Part shown: one piece after another, positions 1 through 7,968 of the stretch
Numbering within the stretch: position 1 is the first letter of the stretch
How the letters are laid out: every line of letters starts with the position of its first letter
Origin: Rhizobiales bacterium UBA1912
Lineage (GTDB): Bacteria; Pseudomonadota; Alphaproteobacteria; Rhizobiales; Devosiaceae
Reading direction: 5' to 3'
NCBI GenBank assembly: GCA_002337455.1
Contig: DDGC01000014.1
Span: forward strand, 264,662 to 328,661
Length of the DNA: 64,000 bases
Position numbers and translations under genes: made by a program
Notes under the pieces: model-generated
What the model was told of the DNA's origin: nothing
The model's input: only the letters and a program-made list of their open reading frames with translations
The model's database searches: none

Positions 1-239
1 CAAGGAACCCGAACCGACACTAGTTGGCAGGTCGTTTGGCGAACCGGAAAACCGGTCCCCACTTTTCCTGCCAACCTCCCGCCAAACGTTCGTTGCGCTT
101 GCGTCCATTAGAAGCGGGTTCGTGGGAGGGAGTATGGGGGAAGGATTGGGTGCGGGGATAAGTATCATGGAAACCCGCAGACATTTTTCGCGCGCCGCTC
201 TTCCAGCCCTTATGCTTCGATGACAGACTGTCTCGACAA
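1..239. other. Leader region with no supported gene
   Basis: I see no convincing coding region here. Around 38-62 there is a short palindrome, CCGGAAAACCGG, followed by CCCACTTTTCC, a composition I associate with intergenic repeats of Hyphomicrobiales. A similar ACCGGAAAACCGGT occurs at 39998-40011 upstream of the cytochrome c gene. The open frame on the minus strand between 20 and 268 has no recognisable protein character. Confidence 0.3.
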
Positions 240-1199
240 ATGCTCGCCAAAGGTGCCAACATTTCCACGCCAATCCCCGTCCTCTCTGAACATTTTTCGC
301 CCGGTGACCGCTCGCTCCGCCCCGGCCAGTGCTCTCAATTGCGCACCATCGGCATCGATGGCAGCGACGAACGGACCATCCTCATCGCCGATCAGGTGAT
401 CGAAGCGCCCAATTGGACGCCGGACGGGCAATGGCTGATTTTCAACGCCGGTGGCGAGCTCTGGCGCTTCCCCGCGGACGGCAGCGCCGAACCCGAAAGG
501 ATCGACACCGGCTCCATCCGCCAGCTCAACAACGATCATGTGCTCTCGCCTGACGGCCAGACCATCTACATGAGCAACGGCGACGGCCATCTCTACGCCG
601 GCCCGATAACCGGCGGCGAGCCGCGCAAGGTCTCCAACGACCATGCTGGGTTCTTTCGCTATTATCTGCACGGCATTTCGCCAGATGGCGAAACCCTCTC
701 CTATGTCGCTATCGAGGGCGACGAACCACGCCGCATCAACATTTTTACCATCCCCGCTGCGGGTGGCCCCGATACCCGCCTGTCCGACATCGACAAGCCC
801 AATGATGGCCCGGAATATTCACCCGACGGAGCATGGATCTATTTCAACTCCGAGCGCGCCGCGACACGGGCCGGCCACGCTCAAATCTTCCGCATGCGCA
901 CCGATGGCACCAATGTCGAACAATTGACCCATGACGAGCGGGTCAACTGGTTCCCGCATCCATCGCCGGACGGCGAATGGATCGTCTATCTGAGTTATCC
1001 AGAGGATACGCTCGGCCATCCGCCGGACCGCGACATCGTCTTGCGCCGCATGCGTCCCGACGGCACCGGGCAGGCCGACATCACAGCCTTTTTCGGCGGT
1101 CAGGGGACGATCAACGTCAACTCATGGGCGCCCGACAGCCGCCGCTTCGCCTTCGTCGCCTATCCGATCAACGCTCGATCCACACCGGGACAGACTTGA
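240..1199 (+). CDS. TolB-like PD40 beta-propeller protein
   Basis: This 319-residue protein belongs to the TolB/PD40 six-bladed propeller type. Repeated blades carry the pattern SPDG or TPDG followed by an aromatic strand (APNWTPDGQW, EYSPDGAWIYF, PHPSPDGEWIVYL, SWAPDSRRFAF). Family members are structural or binding propellers, and no enzymatic residue stands out. I see no clear signal peptide, so it may be cytosolic. The first 33 residues look unlike a propeller and have no good ribosome binding site, so the true start may be further in. The last 32 bases overlap the 3' end of the convergent molybdopterin oxidoreductase gene. The fold call is solid; the cellular role is unknown. Confidence 0.7.
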   Translation: MLAKGANISTPIPVLSEHFSPGDRSLRPGQCSQLRTIGIDGSDERTILIADQVIEAPNWTPDGQWLIFNAGGELWRFPADGSAEPERIDTGSIRQLNNDHVLSPDGQTIYMSNGDGHLYAGPITGGEPRKVSNDHAGFFRYYLHGISPDGETLSYVAIEGDEPRRINIFTIPAAGGPDTRLSDIDKPNDGPEYSPDGAWIYFNSERAATRAGHAQIFRMRTDGTNVEQLTHDERVNWFPHPSPDGEWIVYLSYPEDTLGHPPDRDIVLRRMRPDGTGQADITAFFGGQGTINVNSWAPDSRRFAFVAYPINARSTPGQT

Positions 1200-3354
1200 A
1201 AGCAGGGGTCTTCGAGCGTGGATCGATCGCCGTTCCGACCAAGACATTGGCTTCGGGGTAATAGGCCAGCGCTGAACCGCGGGGAATATCGAAGCTCAAC
1301 GCCTTGAGCTTGCTCATCTTTCCCTGTTCGGACGCCAGATCGATCAGATCGCCTTCGGCGATGCCCATTTCCTCCATGTCCTTGCCATTGAGCAGCACCG
1401 ACCAGCGCGGCGCCTTGCTGCGATAGCTGTCGGTTTCCTCGTAAACGATGGTGTTGAACTGGCCCTCGGACCGGATCGTCGCCAGCGTCAGCGCCTTGCG
1501 GCCCTCAGGCGCCACGGGGGTTTGGGGCAGCGGGATCACCTGGAAATGCCCCTTGCCGTCCGAGGTGGAAAAGCGCGGCTCGTGCATGACGCGGTTGGCG
1601 ATATGGAACTCGCGCTTTGCCACATCGATCTCCGCCAAGTCCTTGAGACCGGGGACGATTTCCGAAATCGCCCGTCGCACTTCGGCGTGCTTCTTGAACG
1701 CCTGAAAGTCGATGGGACTGTCGGGCAGGATGCGGGTGGCCAGGTCCGTGAGGATGACGCTTTCGGGACGCACATTGGCCAGCCGGTTAATGCCGCCATC
1801 CGAAAGTCTCACGAAATTGAACATCGATTCCTGGGTGGTCGGCTCCCATTCCTCGTCGCGCGCCGTGACCGGCAGGATCAGACTTTCGGAATTATCGTGC
1901 CCGTGGACGTGCCCCAGATTGAGCGTTGTGGTCAAAAAAAGCTTGAATCCTATGGAGTTAAGCGCCCTCCCGGCCCATGCCGTATCGGGGGAAGCGCCAT
2001 AGAGGTTGCCGCCCATGATGACGGCGGCGTCCATCTCGCCGCCATGGGCGGCGTGCAGGCAGGCCATGGTGTCCAAGCCCTTGGAACGGCTGAGAGAAAT
2101 GGAAAATTGGCGCTCCATTTCGGCCATCACATCCTCGGCCAGCAGTGGCTTGACGCCGATGGTGCCGATGCCTTGCACATTGGAGTGCCCGCGCAGCGGC
2201 AACAGCCCGGCGTTGGGCCGCCCGATCATACCGCGCAGCAGGGCGAGGTTGGCGATTAATTCAACGTTTTCAACGCCGTGGACGTGATGGGTCATGCCCA
2301 TCCCCCAGGCGAAAACCACGTTTTTGGCCCGGCCATACCGGTGCGCCACGCGCTCGATTTCAGCCCGCGAGAGCCCCGTCGATGTTTCGATATTTACCCA
2401 CGATATTGCATGGACTTGTGCTCTATAGGCCGCAACATTGCCGGTATGTTTTTCAATAAAGTCCGTGTCCTCCATCCCCGCCTCGATCACCGCCTTGGCG
2501 ATGCCAAGCATGAGCGCAATATCGGACCCGATACGCGGCTGGAGATAGTCCGAAGCTATCTCGTCGCCACCCCTGAGCATTGAGGTCGGCGACTTGGGCA
2601 CCGCGAATTTGACCAGCCCCGGCTCGCGCGCCGGATTGATGATAATCACCTCGCCGCCCCGGTCGCGGCAGTGCTTGAGCATGTGGATGAAGCGCGGATG
2701 GTTGGACGAGGGATTGGCCCCGATCACAAAGATCATGTCGGCGCCCGTAAGGTCGGCAAGCTCGACGGTGGCCGTACCCTTGCCGATGGTGGTGGCCAGC
2801 CCCTCGCTGGTCGCCTGATGGCAGAAATAGGAACAGTTGTTGACGTTGTTGGTGCCGAAGACCCGCGCCAGAAGCTGGAAGATAAACCCCGCCTCGTTCG
2901 ATGACCGCCCCGAGGAATAAAAGAACGTCCGGTCCGGCACCGTGGCCAGCAGCCGCTTGGCGGCGTGATCAAGCGCCCAGTCCCATTCGACCACTTCATA
3001 GCGGTCCGAATTGGCGGCTTTATAAACCGGGTCGCCCAACCGCCCCAGATGCTCCATCTCCTTGCCGGTCAATTCCTTGAGGTCGTCAAGCTCATGAGTA
3101 AAGACGGCGTGCGGAATGGCGGGCTGCACATCGGTCGATTGCGCCTGAACCGACTTGTTGCAGACCGAGGGAAACTCGCCCAACTCGTTGGTCATGCCGC
3201 CCATCTGCCCGCCCATGCCATAGGCGCAGGCCTTGCAGGTGTTTTTGGCCGTCAGCGCCTTGGCTGCCTTGCCCACGCCCATGCGGGCCACGGTCTGCAG
3301 CGTATAGAGGACCTTCTTGGGGCCCCCGCCGACGGTCTGGTGCGAATGCGGCAT
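1168..3354 (-). CDS. FdhF/YdeP-family molybdopterin oxidoreductase
   Basis: This 728-residue protein is a molybdopterin-guanine-dinucleotide oxidoreductase of the YdeP/FdhF-like type (oxidoreductase alpha subunit). An N-terminal cysteine group (CKACAYGMGG, then a Cys about 25 residues later) resembles the iron-sulfur site of the formate dehydrogenase family. Mo-cofactor stretches follow (FFYSSGRSSNEAG, IFVIGANPSSNHPR, HSNVQGIGT), and the C-terminal molydopterin-binding domain starts near residue 620. I chose the ATG at 3354, with GAGGAG upstream, over an earlier in-frame ATG because family members begin close to this point. The substrate is unknown; E. coli YdeP has been linked to acid resistance. 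No FdhD or electron-transfer subunit lies beside it. Confidence 0.85.
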   Translation of the reverse strand: MPHSHQTVGGGPKKVLYTLQTVARMGVGKAAKALTAKNTCKACAYGMGGQMGGMTNELGEFPSVCNKSVQAQSTDVQPAIPHAVFTHELDDLKELTGKEMEHLGRLGDPVYKAANSDRYEVVEWDWALDHAAKRLLATVPDRTFFYSSGRSSNEAGFIFQLLARVFGTNNVNNCSYFCHQATSEGLATTIGKGTATVELADLTGADMIFVIGANPSSNHPRFIHMLKHCRDRGGEVIIINPAREPGLVKFAVPKSPTSMLRGGDEIASDYLQPRIGSDIALMLGIAKAVIEAGMEDTDFIEKHTGNVAAYRAQVHAISWVNIETSTGLSRAEIERVAHRYGRAKNVVFAWGMGMTHHVHGVENVELIANLALLRGMIGRPNAGLLPLRGHSNVQGIGTIGVKPLLAEDVMAEMERQFSISLSRSKGLDTMACLHAAHGGEMDAAVIMGGNLYGASPDTAWAGRALNSIGFKLFLTTTLNLGHVHGHDNSESLILPVTARDEEWEPTTQESMFNFVRLSDGGINRLANVRPESVILTDLATRILPDSPIDFQAFKKHAEVRRAISEIVPGLKDLAEIDVAKREFHIANRVMHEPRFSTSDGKGHFQVIPLPQTPVAPEGRKALTLATIRSEGQFNTIVYEETDSYRSKAPRWSVLLNGKDMEEMGIAEGDLIDLASEQGKMSKLKALSFDIPRGSALAYYPEANVLVGTAIDPRSKTPAFKSVPVWIER

Positions 3355-3439
3355 AACGTCAAATCTCCTCGAGGCGAGTATGGGCACGGCGGGCGGGACT
3401 GGCAACAGATCGCAGCGCAACAGTGTTTCTCGCTATCGG

Positions 3440-3934
3440 CTACCAGTGCCGGTACACCAGATCGTCGGGATCGGGCCGCGCAGCGTCAGCGTCGAGCACC
3501 GCGCCCAACCGTTCGGCCAGCCGCCGCGAGCGGTGATTGTCGTGATCGACATAGCTGACCAGCGAGGGCAGCCCCAGCGTCTCGCGCCCCCAATCCTTAA
3601 GGCACTGCGCCGCCTCAAGAGCGTAACCCTTGCCCTCGGCTCCCTCATAGACCAGCCAGCCCAATTCATGCTCGGGAAACAGCGGCCCAAAATTGATCGC
3701 CACCTGCCCCACGGTCTGGCCATCCGCTTCCACCATGAGGGCCCCATGCCCCATCAGTAGCCATTGGGCCGTATCGTGGCAGAAGGCGTACCAGGCGCCC
3801 TCCCGGTCGAACGGCCCGCCCATATGGACGGCACGCTCCGATTGCATCAACGCCGAATAGTCCTCGAAATCGGTCATTCTGGGGGCCCGCAGCACCAGAC
3901 GCTCGGTTTTGAGAATGGGGGGCGTTGATGTCAT
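3440..3934 (-). CDS. GNAT N-acetyltransferase (RimJ-like)
   Basis: This 164-residue protein starts TSTPPILKTERLVLRAP, the beginning typical of RimJ/RimL-type GNAT acetyltransferases. These transfer acetyl from acetyl-CoA to an amine, often a protein N-terminus or small molecule. The beta-bulge/helix region (ELGWLVYEGAEGKGYALEAA) supplies the acetyl-CoA pyrophosphate loop in degenerate form (Q/RxxGxG/A read as EGKGYA). The C-terminal NHRSRRLAERLGA is the usual final helix of the fold. Start at the ATG at 3934 fits the family start; an open frame continues 57 codons upstream but overlaps the neighbouring gene's leader. The substrate cannot be told from sequence. Confidence 0.82.
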   Translation of the reverse strand: MTSTPPILKTERLVLRAPRMTDFEDYSALMQSERAVHMGGPFDREGAWYAFCHDTAQWLLMGHGALMVEADGQTVGQVAINFGPLFPEHELGWLVYEGAEGKGYALEAAQCLKDWGRETLGLPSLVSYVDHDNHRSRRLAERLGAVLDADAARPDPDDLVYRHW

Positions 3935-4004
3935 GTCAGACTTTGCCTTTGGCAGCCGAAAGAATGCGCATATAGCCATTGTATCGCCCACCGGACGATT
4001 CGCC

Positions 4005-4490
4005 ATGTCATCGCTCTCGTCATCTTCCGCATTGCGCCCCGCCCCGATCCACCTGCTTCTGGCCTTCGCCAGCGGCGGGCTTTTGACCCTTATGGTCGAT
4101 TTCAACGGGCTGGTCGGGCTTCACGGCGGGGCCATGTATTCCTCATGGGTGGCCCATGGCACCGGGACAGTTGCGGCGCTGATCTTTCTGGCGCTGCTGC
4201 GCCTGGGTCCGCGATCCAAGCCAACCGAAAAGCCCCACGCCCCGCTCTGGGCATATCTCGGAGGCGTCTCGGGCGCGGTGACGGTGATGCTGACCTCGAC
4301 TACGGTCAACACTCCGCTGGCCCTTTCGGGCACCTTGGCGCTGGGTCTTGCCGGACAAGTGCTGTTTTCGCTGGCCGCCGACCGCTGGGGCCTGTTCGGC
4401 CTGCCCAAACGCATCCCCCGGCTCAAGGATTTCGCTGCGCTGGCGCTGATCTTTGCCGGCTCGATGATCATCATCTTCGGACAGGGGTGA
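4005..4490 (+). CDS. YdcZ/DUF606-type half transporter, subunit 1
   Basis: This 161-residue integral membrane protein has about five hydrophobic helices and the YdcZ (DUF606) character of the drug/metabolite transporter superfamily: a half-size EamA-like unit with an ASGG start helix and NTPLALSGTLALGLAGQ in the middle. It is followed after four bases by a homologous gene, so the two probably form a paired heterodimeric carrier, as seen for other half-size DMT proteins. The leader overlaps the start of the divergent GNAT gene (start at 3934), leaving about 70 bases for both promoters. The substrate is unknown. Confidence 0.75.
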   Translation: MSSLSSSSALRPAPIHLLLAFASGGLLTLMVDFNGLVGLHGGAMYSSWVAHGTGTVAALIFLALLRLGPRSKPTEKPHAPLWAYLGGVSGAVTVMLTSTTVNTPLALSGTLALGLAGQVLFSLAADRWGLFGLPKRIPRLKDFAALALIFAGSMIIIFGQG

Positions 4491-4494
4491 ACCG

Positions 4495-4917
4495 ATGACC
4501 ACGGCCATCCTTTTCGCCCTGCTGGCGGGCATTCTCGTTTCGCTTTCCCGCCAATTGAACGGGCGGCTCGCCCTGTCCACAACGGCGCTGATCGCCTCCT
4601 ACTGGAACCACGTCGTCGGCTTTGCCGTACTCACGGTCCTGGGTCTGATCCTCGGCGGATTGTGGCCGGAGGGCGCGCTGAGTGCCCCATGGTATGCCTA
4701 TCTGGGCGGAACGATCGGGGTGGTTTTCGTCGCGTCGGGCAGTTGGCTGATCGCCCGCATCGGCGCCATCAACACCGCCATGCTGGTCATCGGCGGCCAG
4801 ATGATTTCCGGCGTCCTGCTCGATCTGGCGCGCGGCAACACCGAAAACCTTCTCGCCAGCGCCATCGGGGTGACGATGATCATTGCCGGCATGGCGCTGA
4901 CGCAAAAGCGCGATTAA
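4495..4917 (+). CDS. YdcZ/DUF606-type half transporter, subunit 2
   Basis: This 140-residue membrane protein has about five helices and is homologous in layout to its upstream neighbour, starting four bases after that gene's stop. The motifs LSRQLNGRLAL and WYAYLGGTIGVVFVA are typical of YdcZ proteins; the SRQLNGRLA segment is the common paralog-2 signature of this pair. It most likely dimerises with the preceding product in the inner membrane as a small-metabolite exporter or importer. Its TAA stop codon lies inside a perfect tandem array of AAAGGC units, so slippage there would change the C-terminus. Confidence 0.78.
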   Translation: MTTAILFALLAGILVSLSRQLNGRLALSTTALIASYWNHVVGFAVLTVLGLILGGLWPEGALSAPWYAYLGGTIGVVFVASGSWLIARIGAINTAMLVIGGQMISGVLLDLARGNTENLLASAIGVTMIIAGMALTQKRD

Positions 4918-4949
4918 AGGCAAAGGCAAAGGCAAAGGCAAAGGCAGGC
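4916..4949. repeat. Hexanucleotide tandem repeat (AAAGGC)5
   Basis: Five perfect copies of AAAGGC occupy 4916-4945, followed by a partial AGGC. The first copy overlaps the last two bases of the TAA stop codon of the upstream transporter gene. Such a short array is prone to copy-number change by replication slippage. Because the stop precedes almost all of the array, unit gain or loss would alter the 3' untranslated region and not the protein. Confidence 0.9.
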
Positions 4950-5039
4950 AAATTCAGCCCCCAACCTGTGACATCACCGCGCTGGCGAAGCCGCGCGGAT
5001 GGGCGTATAGCGGCTTTGTCCAACCGGAAACTGCGCGCC

Positions 5040-5312
5040 ATGCTCCAGACCCTGCTCGTCCCCGTCGCCGGACTGATGATCCTCGTCGCCGCAATCAAGG
5101 GGCTGCTGCCCAGCGCGAAATGGCGCGAGCGGTTCTATTCGCTGTTTGCGGGCGGCTGGTCGGGTTTCGGCGTGGCGATTTATCACCCGGTCTGGCTCGG
5201 CCGCTTCGCCCCCATGGGCTGGGTGCACAATCCCAACATCGTCATGATCTTCGGCTTCGGCCTATTGGCGCTTGGCATCTTTGGCGCCTCGATCATGATT
5301 GGCGACCGCTAG
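5040..5312 (+). CDS. Small membrane protein, unknown function
   Basis: This 90-residue protein has an N-terminal hydrophobic helix (TLLVPVAGLMILVAAIKGLL), a basic amphipathic linker with KWRERF, and a second helix pair near the C-terminus (IVMIFGFGLLALGIFGASIMI). I do not recognise the family. A run of hydrophobic residues without stop codons and a reasonable length argue for a real gene, but no strong ribosome binding site is visible. Its last 51 bases overlap the 3' end of the convergent glutathione transferase gene. It could be co-transcribed with the YdcZ pair, 122 bases upstream. Confidence 0.55.
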   Translation: MLQTLLVPVAGLMILVAAIKGLLPSAKWRERFYSLFAGGWSGFGVAIYHPVWLGRFAPMGWVHNPNIVMIFGFGLLALGIFGASIMIGDR

Positions 5313-5930
5313 CTGCGCCTCGAACGCACGCTTGTAGGCGGGCCGCGCCTCGCCGCGCGCGATATAGGCGCAAAGGTTGGGGTATTCTTCCAATAGGCCC
5401 GACCGCTCCAGCCTGCGCAGCACCAAAACCATGATCAGATCGGCCGCGCTGAACGCGCCGTCCAGCCATTGCGCATCGCCGAGCCGATCGGCAAGCTGAT
5501 CGAGCCGCACGCGAACGCGATCTTCGAGGATGGGCAGCAACTCGCCGTACCAGCGCTTGTCGCCCACAATGAACCGGGACTGTTCGCGCTCGACGATCGG
5601 CGGCTCCACGGTGTTAAGCGCCGAAAACATCCAGGCGATGGCGCGCGCCCTGCCATTTCCATCCTCCGGCAACAGACCCTTGTTGTGTTGGGCGATGTGA
5701 AACACGATCGCCCCCGTTTCGAACAGGACGAGATCGTCCTCCTCATAGGTCGGAATCTGCCCGAACGGATGCAGGGCGAGGTGGCTGGGCTCCTTCATTT
5801 CCTTGAACGAAACAAGGCGAACCGCGTAGGGCCGGCCCACCTCTTCAAGCGCCCAGCGCACCCGCGTGTCCCGCGCCAGGCCCCTGCCGCCATCGGGCGA
5901 GCTTTCAAAAGCGGTAATCGTAATGGTCAT
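5262..5930 (-). CDS. Glutathione S-transferase family protein
   Basis: This 222-residue protein has a thioredoxin-like N-terminal domain and an all-helical C-terminal domain. The N-terminal half contains the GSH-binding cis-proline region (HPFGQIPTYEEDDLVLFETGAI), with the ExGA/SxAI pattern that contacts the glutamyl end of glutathione. The C-terminal half contains FSAADLIMV, the conserved N-capping box of GSTs. The active-site region near SSPDGGRGLARDTRVRWALEE is longer than usual. It starts at the ATG at 5930 and stands alone, ending inside the 3' end of a convergent small gene. Detoxification is likely but the substrate is unknown. Confidence 0.85.
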   Translation of the reverse strand: MTITITAFESSPDGGRGLARDTRVRWALEEVGRPYAVRLVSFKEMKEPSHLALHPFGQIPTYEEDDLVLFETGAIVFHIAQHNKGLLPEDGNGRARAIAWMFSALNTVEPPIVEREQSRFIVGDKRWYGELLPILEDRVRVRLDQLADRLGDAQWLDGAFSAADLIMVLVLRRLERSGLLEEYPNLCAYIARGEARPAYKRAFEAQLAVANHDRGAKDAKRQ

Positions 5931-6079
5931 CGCCGTTCTCCCTGCCTGTCATTAAGACGGCCCACCCGACGGGTTTCCGACAACCATGCCCGACAAAAAT
6001 CCGGCCCGTCAGTGAAATACGGCACGCATGGCAACAGGTCCGGTAAACACGACTCGTAATCCGGTTTTTTCGACTCTAT

Positions 6080-6119
6080 GTCAAAAAAACTTGACTTATG
6101 AGAATTTGAGCCCTATTCC
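6080..6119 (+). promoter_or_regulatory. Likely promoter with overlapping palindrome
   Basis: TTGACT at 6091-6096 and TATTCC at 6114-6119 are 17 bases apart, a plausible housekeeping promoter for the three-gene operon starting at 6153. The -35 box lies inside an inverted repeat, GTCAA-N6-TTGAC (6080-6095). The small XRE regulator encoded in the operon would be a natural candidate to bind there, giving autoregulation. That is inference from position only. Confidence 0.4.
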
Positions 6120-6152
6120 TCGCCGCACACATCGAAGAACGGGAACAGCCAA

Positions 6153-6581
6153 ATGAGCTACAAACAATGGAACGCTGCCATCATGGTAACGAGTGCCCTC
6201 ATCTTTTCGGCATGGGTGGGCTGGCGGCTCATAAATGACGGCCCTCCGGCCGACGTGTCCGCCGGAGCCTGGCAAATGCTCTGGGCCATATTTTATGTCA
6301 TTATCTTCAACATCGTCGCATCCATCCTCGTCACAATCGTGGTCAGCATTATCCAGCGCGAGGAACTGGTCGATGAGGCCGGGGACGAACGCGATCTGGC
6401 GGTTGGCGCCCGCGCCATGCGCAACGGGTACGGCGTGCTTTCGGTGGCCACCGCCGGCGTTATCGTCGCGTTGGCCCTGGGCCTCGACACAGTAATGGTG
6501 CCTCATGTGCTGTTCGGCATCTCCATGCTGGCCGGCGGCGTTTTTGCGGCATCCCAGCTCGTTTACTACCGGATCGGATAG
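6153..6581 (+). CDS. DUF2178-like four-helix membrane protein
   Basis: This 142-residue protein has four predicted membrane helices (about residues 8-26, 42-62, 90-112, 118-138). Between helices two and three lies a charged cytoplasmic stretch (REELVDEAGDERDL) that is characteristic of small DUF2178-like proteins. Six bases downstream is a short XRE regulator, a pairing that recurs in bacteria, where the membrane partner is thought to sense or be controlled by the regulator. A promoter-like TTGACT/TATTCC pair lies about 40 bases upstream. Function is unknown. Confidence 0.65.
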   Translation: MSYKQWNAAIMVTSALIFSAWVGWRLINDGPPADVSAGAWQMLWAIFYVIIFNIVASILVTIVVSIIQREELVDEAGDERDLAVGARAMRNGYGVLSVATAGVIVALALGLDTVMVPHVLFGISMLAGGVFAASQLVYYRIG

Positions 6582-6586
6582 ATCGG

Positions 6587-6814
6587 ATGGGCAAGGGAAA
6601 ACCAAAGATCTCCAACACCATCCGCACCCTGCGCTTCCATGCCGGGGAAATGACCCAGGCGGCGCTGGCCGAAAAAGTCGGCGTGACCCGCCAGACGGTG
6701 GTGGCCATCGAACAGGGGCGCTATTCGCCTTCTCTTGAAGTCGCCTTCCGGATAGCGCGCGCCTTCAGCGTTCCGCTCGAAGAGGCGTTCCAATACGACG
6801 AGGACATCCAATGA
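6587..6814 (+). CDS. Short XRE-family HTH transcriptional regulator
   Basis: This 75-residue protein consists almost wholly of one helix-turn-helix domain. MTQAALAEKVGVTRQTVVAIE is the classical XRE HTH, followed by RYSPSLEVAFRIARAF and LEEAFQYDED, the typical tail of the compact YgzD/YozG-type regulators. It is too small for a ligand domain. It lies between the DUF2178-like membrane protein gene and an oxidoreductase gene, with which it overlaps by four bases (ATGA), so all three are translationally linked. It likely represses its own operon, perhaps through the GTCAA/TTGAC palindrome at 6080-6095. Confidence 0.85.
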   Translation: MGKGKPKISNTIRTLRFHAGEMTQAALAEKVGVTRQTVVAIEQGRYSPSLEVAFRIARAFSVPLEEAFQYDEDIQ

Positions 6815-7812
6815 CCCAGTCCGTAACCCCCTACAAGATCAAGGCTGCCTGGATCGAGCGCTACGGCCCTCCCGAAGTGATCACCGTGCGCGAAACCGCA
6901 ATGCCGGTTGTCGGGCCCAACGACGTGCTGATCCGCATGCGCGCTTCGACCGTCACGCTGCCCGATTGCGCCTTTCGGGCCGCAGACCCTTTTATCGTGC
7001 GGTTTTTCACAGGGTTGCTCCGTCCCAAATCGCCAATTCCGGGCGGCGCGGTGGCCGGAGAAATCGAAGCCGTGGGTGAAAATGTCACCCGGTTTTCGCC
7101 CGGCGATCGCGTGTTCGGCACCACCGACCCCGAGCCTTCCGCCATGGCCCAGTACGTCGCCATTGCCGAGGATGCGGCGCTCGCCATCATGCCCGACGCG
7201 CTCGACTTCGGCGAAGCGGCGGGCCTGACCTACAGCTTTCTGACGGCCATGCCGTTTCTGCGTGACGAGGCCAAACTCCAGCCGGGCCAATCGATTCTCA
7301 TCAACGGCGCGGCGGGCAGCATCGGCACCGTGGCCGTGCAACTGGCCCGCCACATGGGCGCCCGGGTGACGGCGGTGTGCAGCGCACGCAACGCCGAACT
7401 GGTGTCCGGCCTTGGCGCCGATACCGTCATCGACCGCCACACCACCGACTTCACCACGGCAAACGCGGCCTATGACGTGATCTTTGACGTGGTTGGTAAA
7501 AGCAGCTTTCTGGCATGCCGCAGGGCGCTGAAGCCCGGCGGCATCTACCTTACGACAACACCTTCGCTCGCCATCCTGTGGGCCATGCTGCGCGGCAAGG
7601 ATGCGCAAGGTAAACGCGGCAAGCTGGCAACCACGGGGTTGCGGTCCCTGCCCGACAAGGCCAAAGACATGCTGGTCCTGGCCCAACTGGTCGAACAGGG
7701 CGTCCTGCACGGCGTTATCGACCGTGTGATGCCGCTCGACGCCATCGCCGAAGCACACCGCTACGTCGAACAGGAAACCAAGGCGGGCGACGTGATTATC
7801 GAGATGCCCTGA
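6811..7812 (+). CDS. MDR-family NAD(P)H quinone oxidoreductase/alcohol dehydrogenase
   Basis: This 333-residue protein belongs to the medium-chain dehydrogenase/reductase superfamily. The N-terminal GroES-like domain reads YGPPEVITVRE and SPIPGGAVAGEIEAVG, and the Rossmann domain carries INGAAGSIGTVAVQLA, the zeta-crystallin/QOR dinucleotide loop. The catalytic-zinc cysteine and histidine of true alcohol dehydrogenases are not evident, which favours a zinc-independent quinone or enone reductase. The ATG overlaps the stop of the XRE gene by four bases, so it belongs to that operon. The substrate is unknown. Confidence 0.85.
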   Translation: MTQSVTPYKIKAAWIERYGPPEVITVRETAMPVVGPNDVLIRMRASTVTLPDCAFRAADPFIVRFFTGLLRPKSPIPGGAVAGEIEAVGENVTRFSPGDRVFGTTDPEPSAMAQYVAIAEDAALAIMPDALDFGEAAGLTYSFLTAMPFLRDEAKLQPGQSILINGAAGSIGTVAVQLARHMGARVTAVCSARNAELVSGLGADTVIDRHTTDFTTANAAYDVIFDVVGKSSFLACRRALKPGGIYLTTTPSLAILWAMLRGKDAQGKRGKLATTGLRSLPDKAKDMLVLAQLVEQGVLHGVIDRVMPLDAIAEAHRYVEQETKAGDVIIEMP

Positions 7813-7867
7813 TCGAGTGGCGCGGTTCCGGTTTGAACAGAAGCGCTGCCGCCGCCCTCCTTCGCTG

Positions 7868-7951
7868 CCCCGGTGAAAACCGGGGGCCAGCAGCATGGCG
7901 CCTTGCGCTGTTGCCCGAGGATATGCCCATGGACCCCGGTTTTCACCGGGG
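7868..7951. repeat. Two inverted REP-like palindromes
   Basis: Two copies of a palindromic unit face each other: CCCCGGT-GAAA-ACCGGGG (7868-7885) and its exact reverse complement at 7934-7951. Flanking bases are also partly shared (GCTG before, CCA after). The pair sits between two convergent genes and could act as a bidirectional transcription barrier. The related palindrome at 14654-14674 has the same GTCCAGCAG-like flank, so this seems to be a dispersed intergenic element. Confidence 0.75.
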
Positions 7952-7968
7952 CAGCGCAGAGGGGCGCG

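Noticed and set aside
20..268. Minus-strand frame of 82 codons at the left edge
   Set aside because: It overlaps the presumed leader and start of the propeller gene, has no domain, and its composition is not coding-like.
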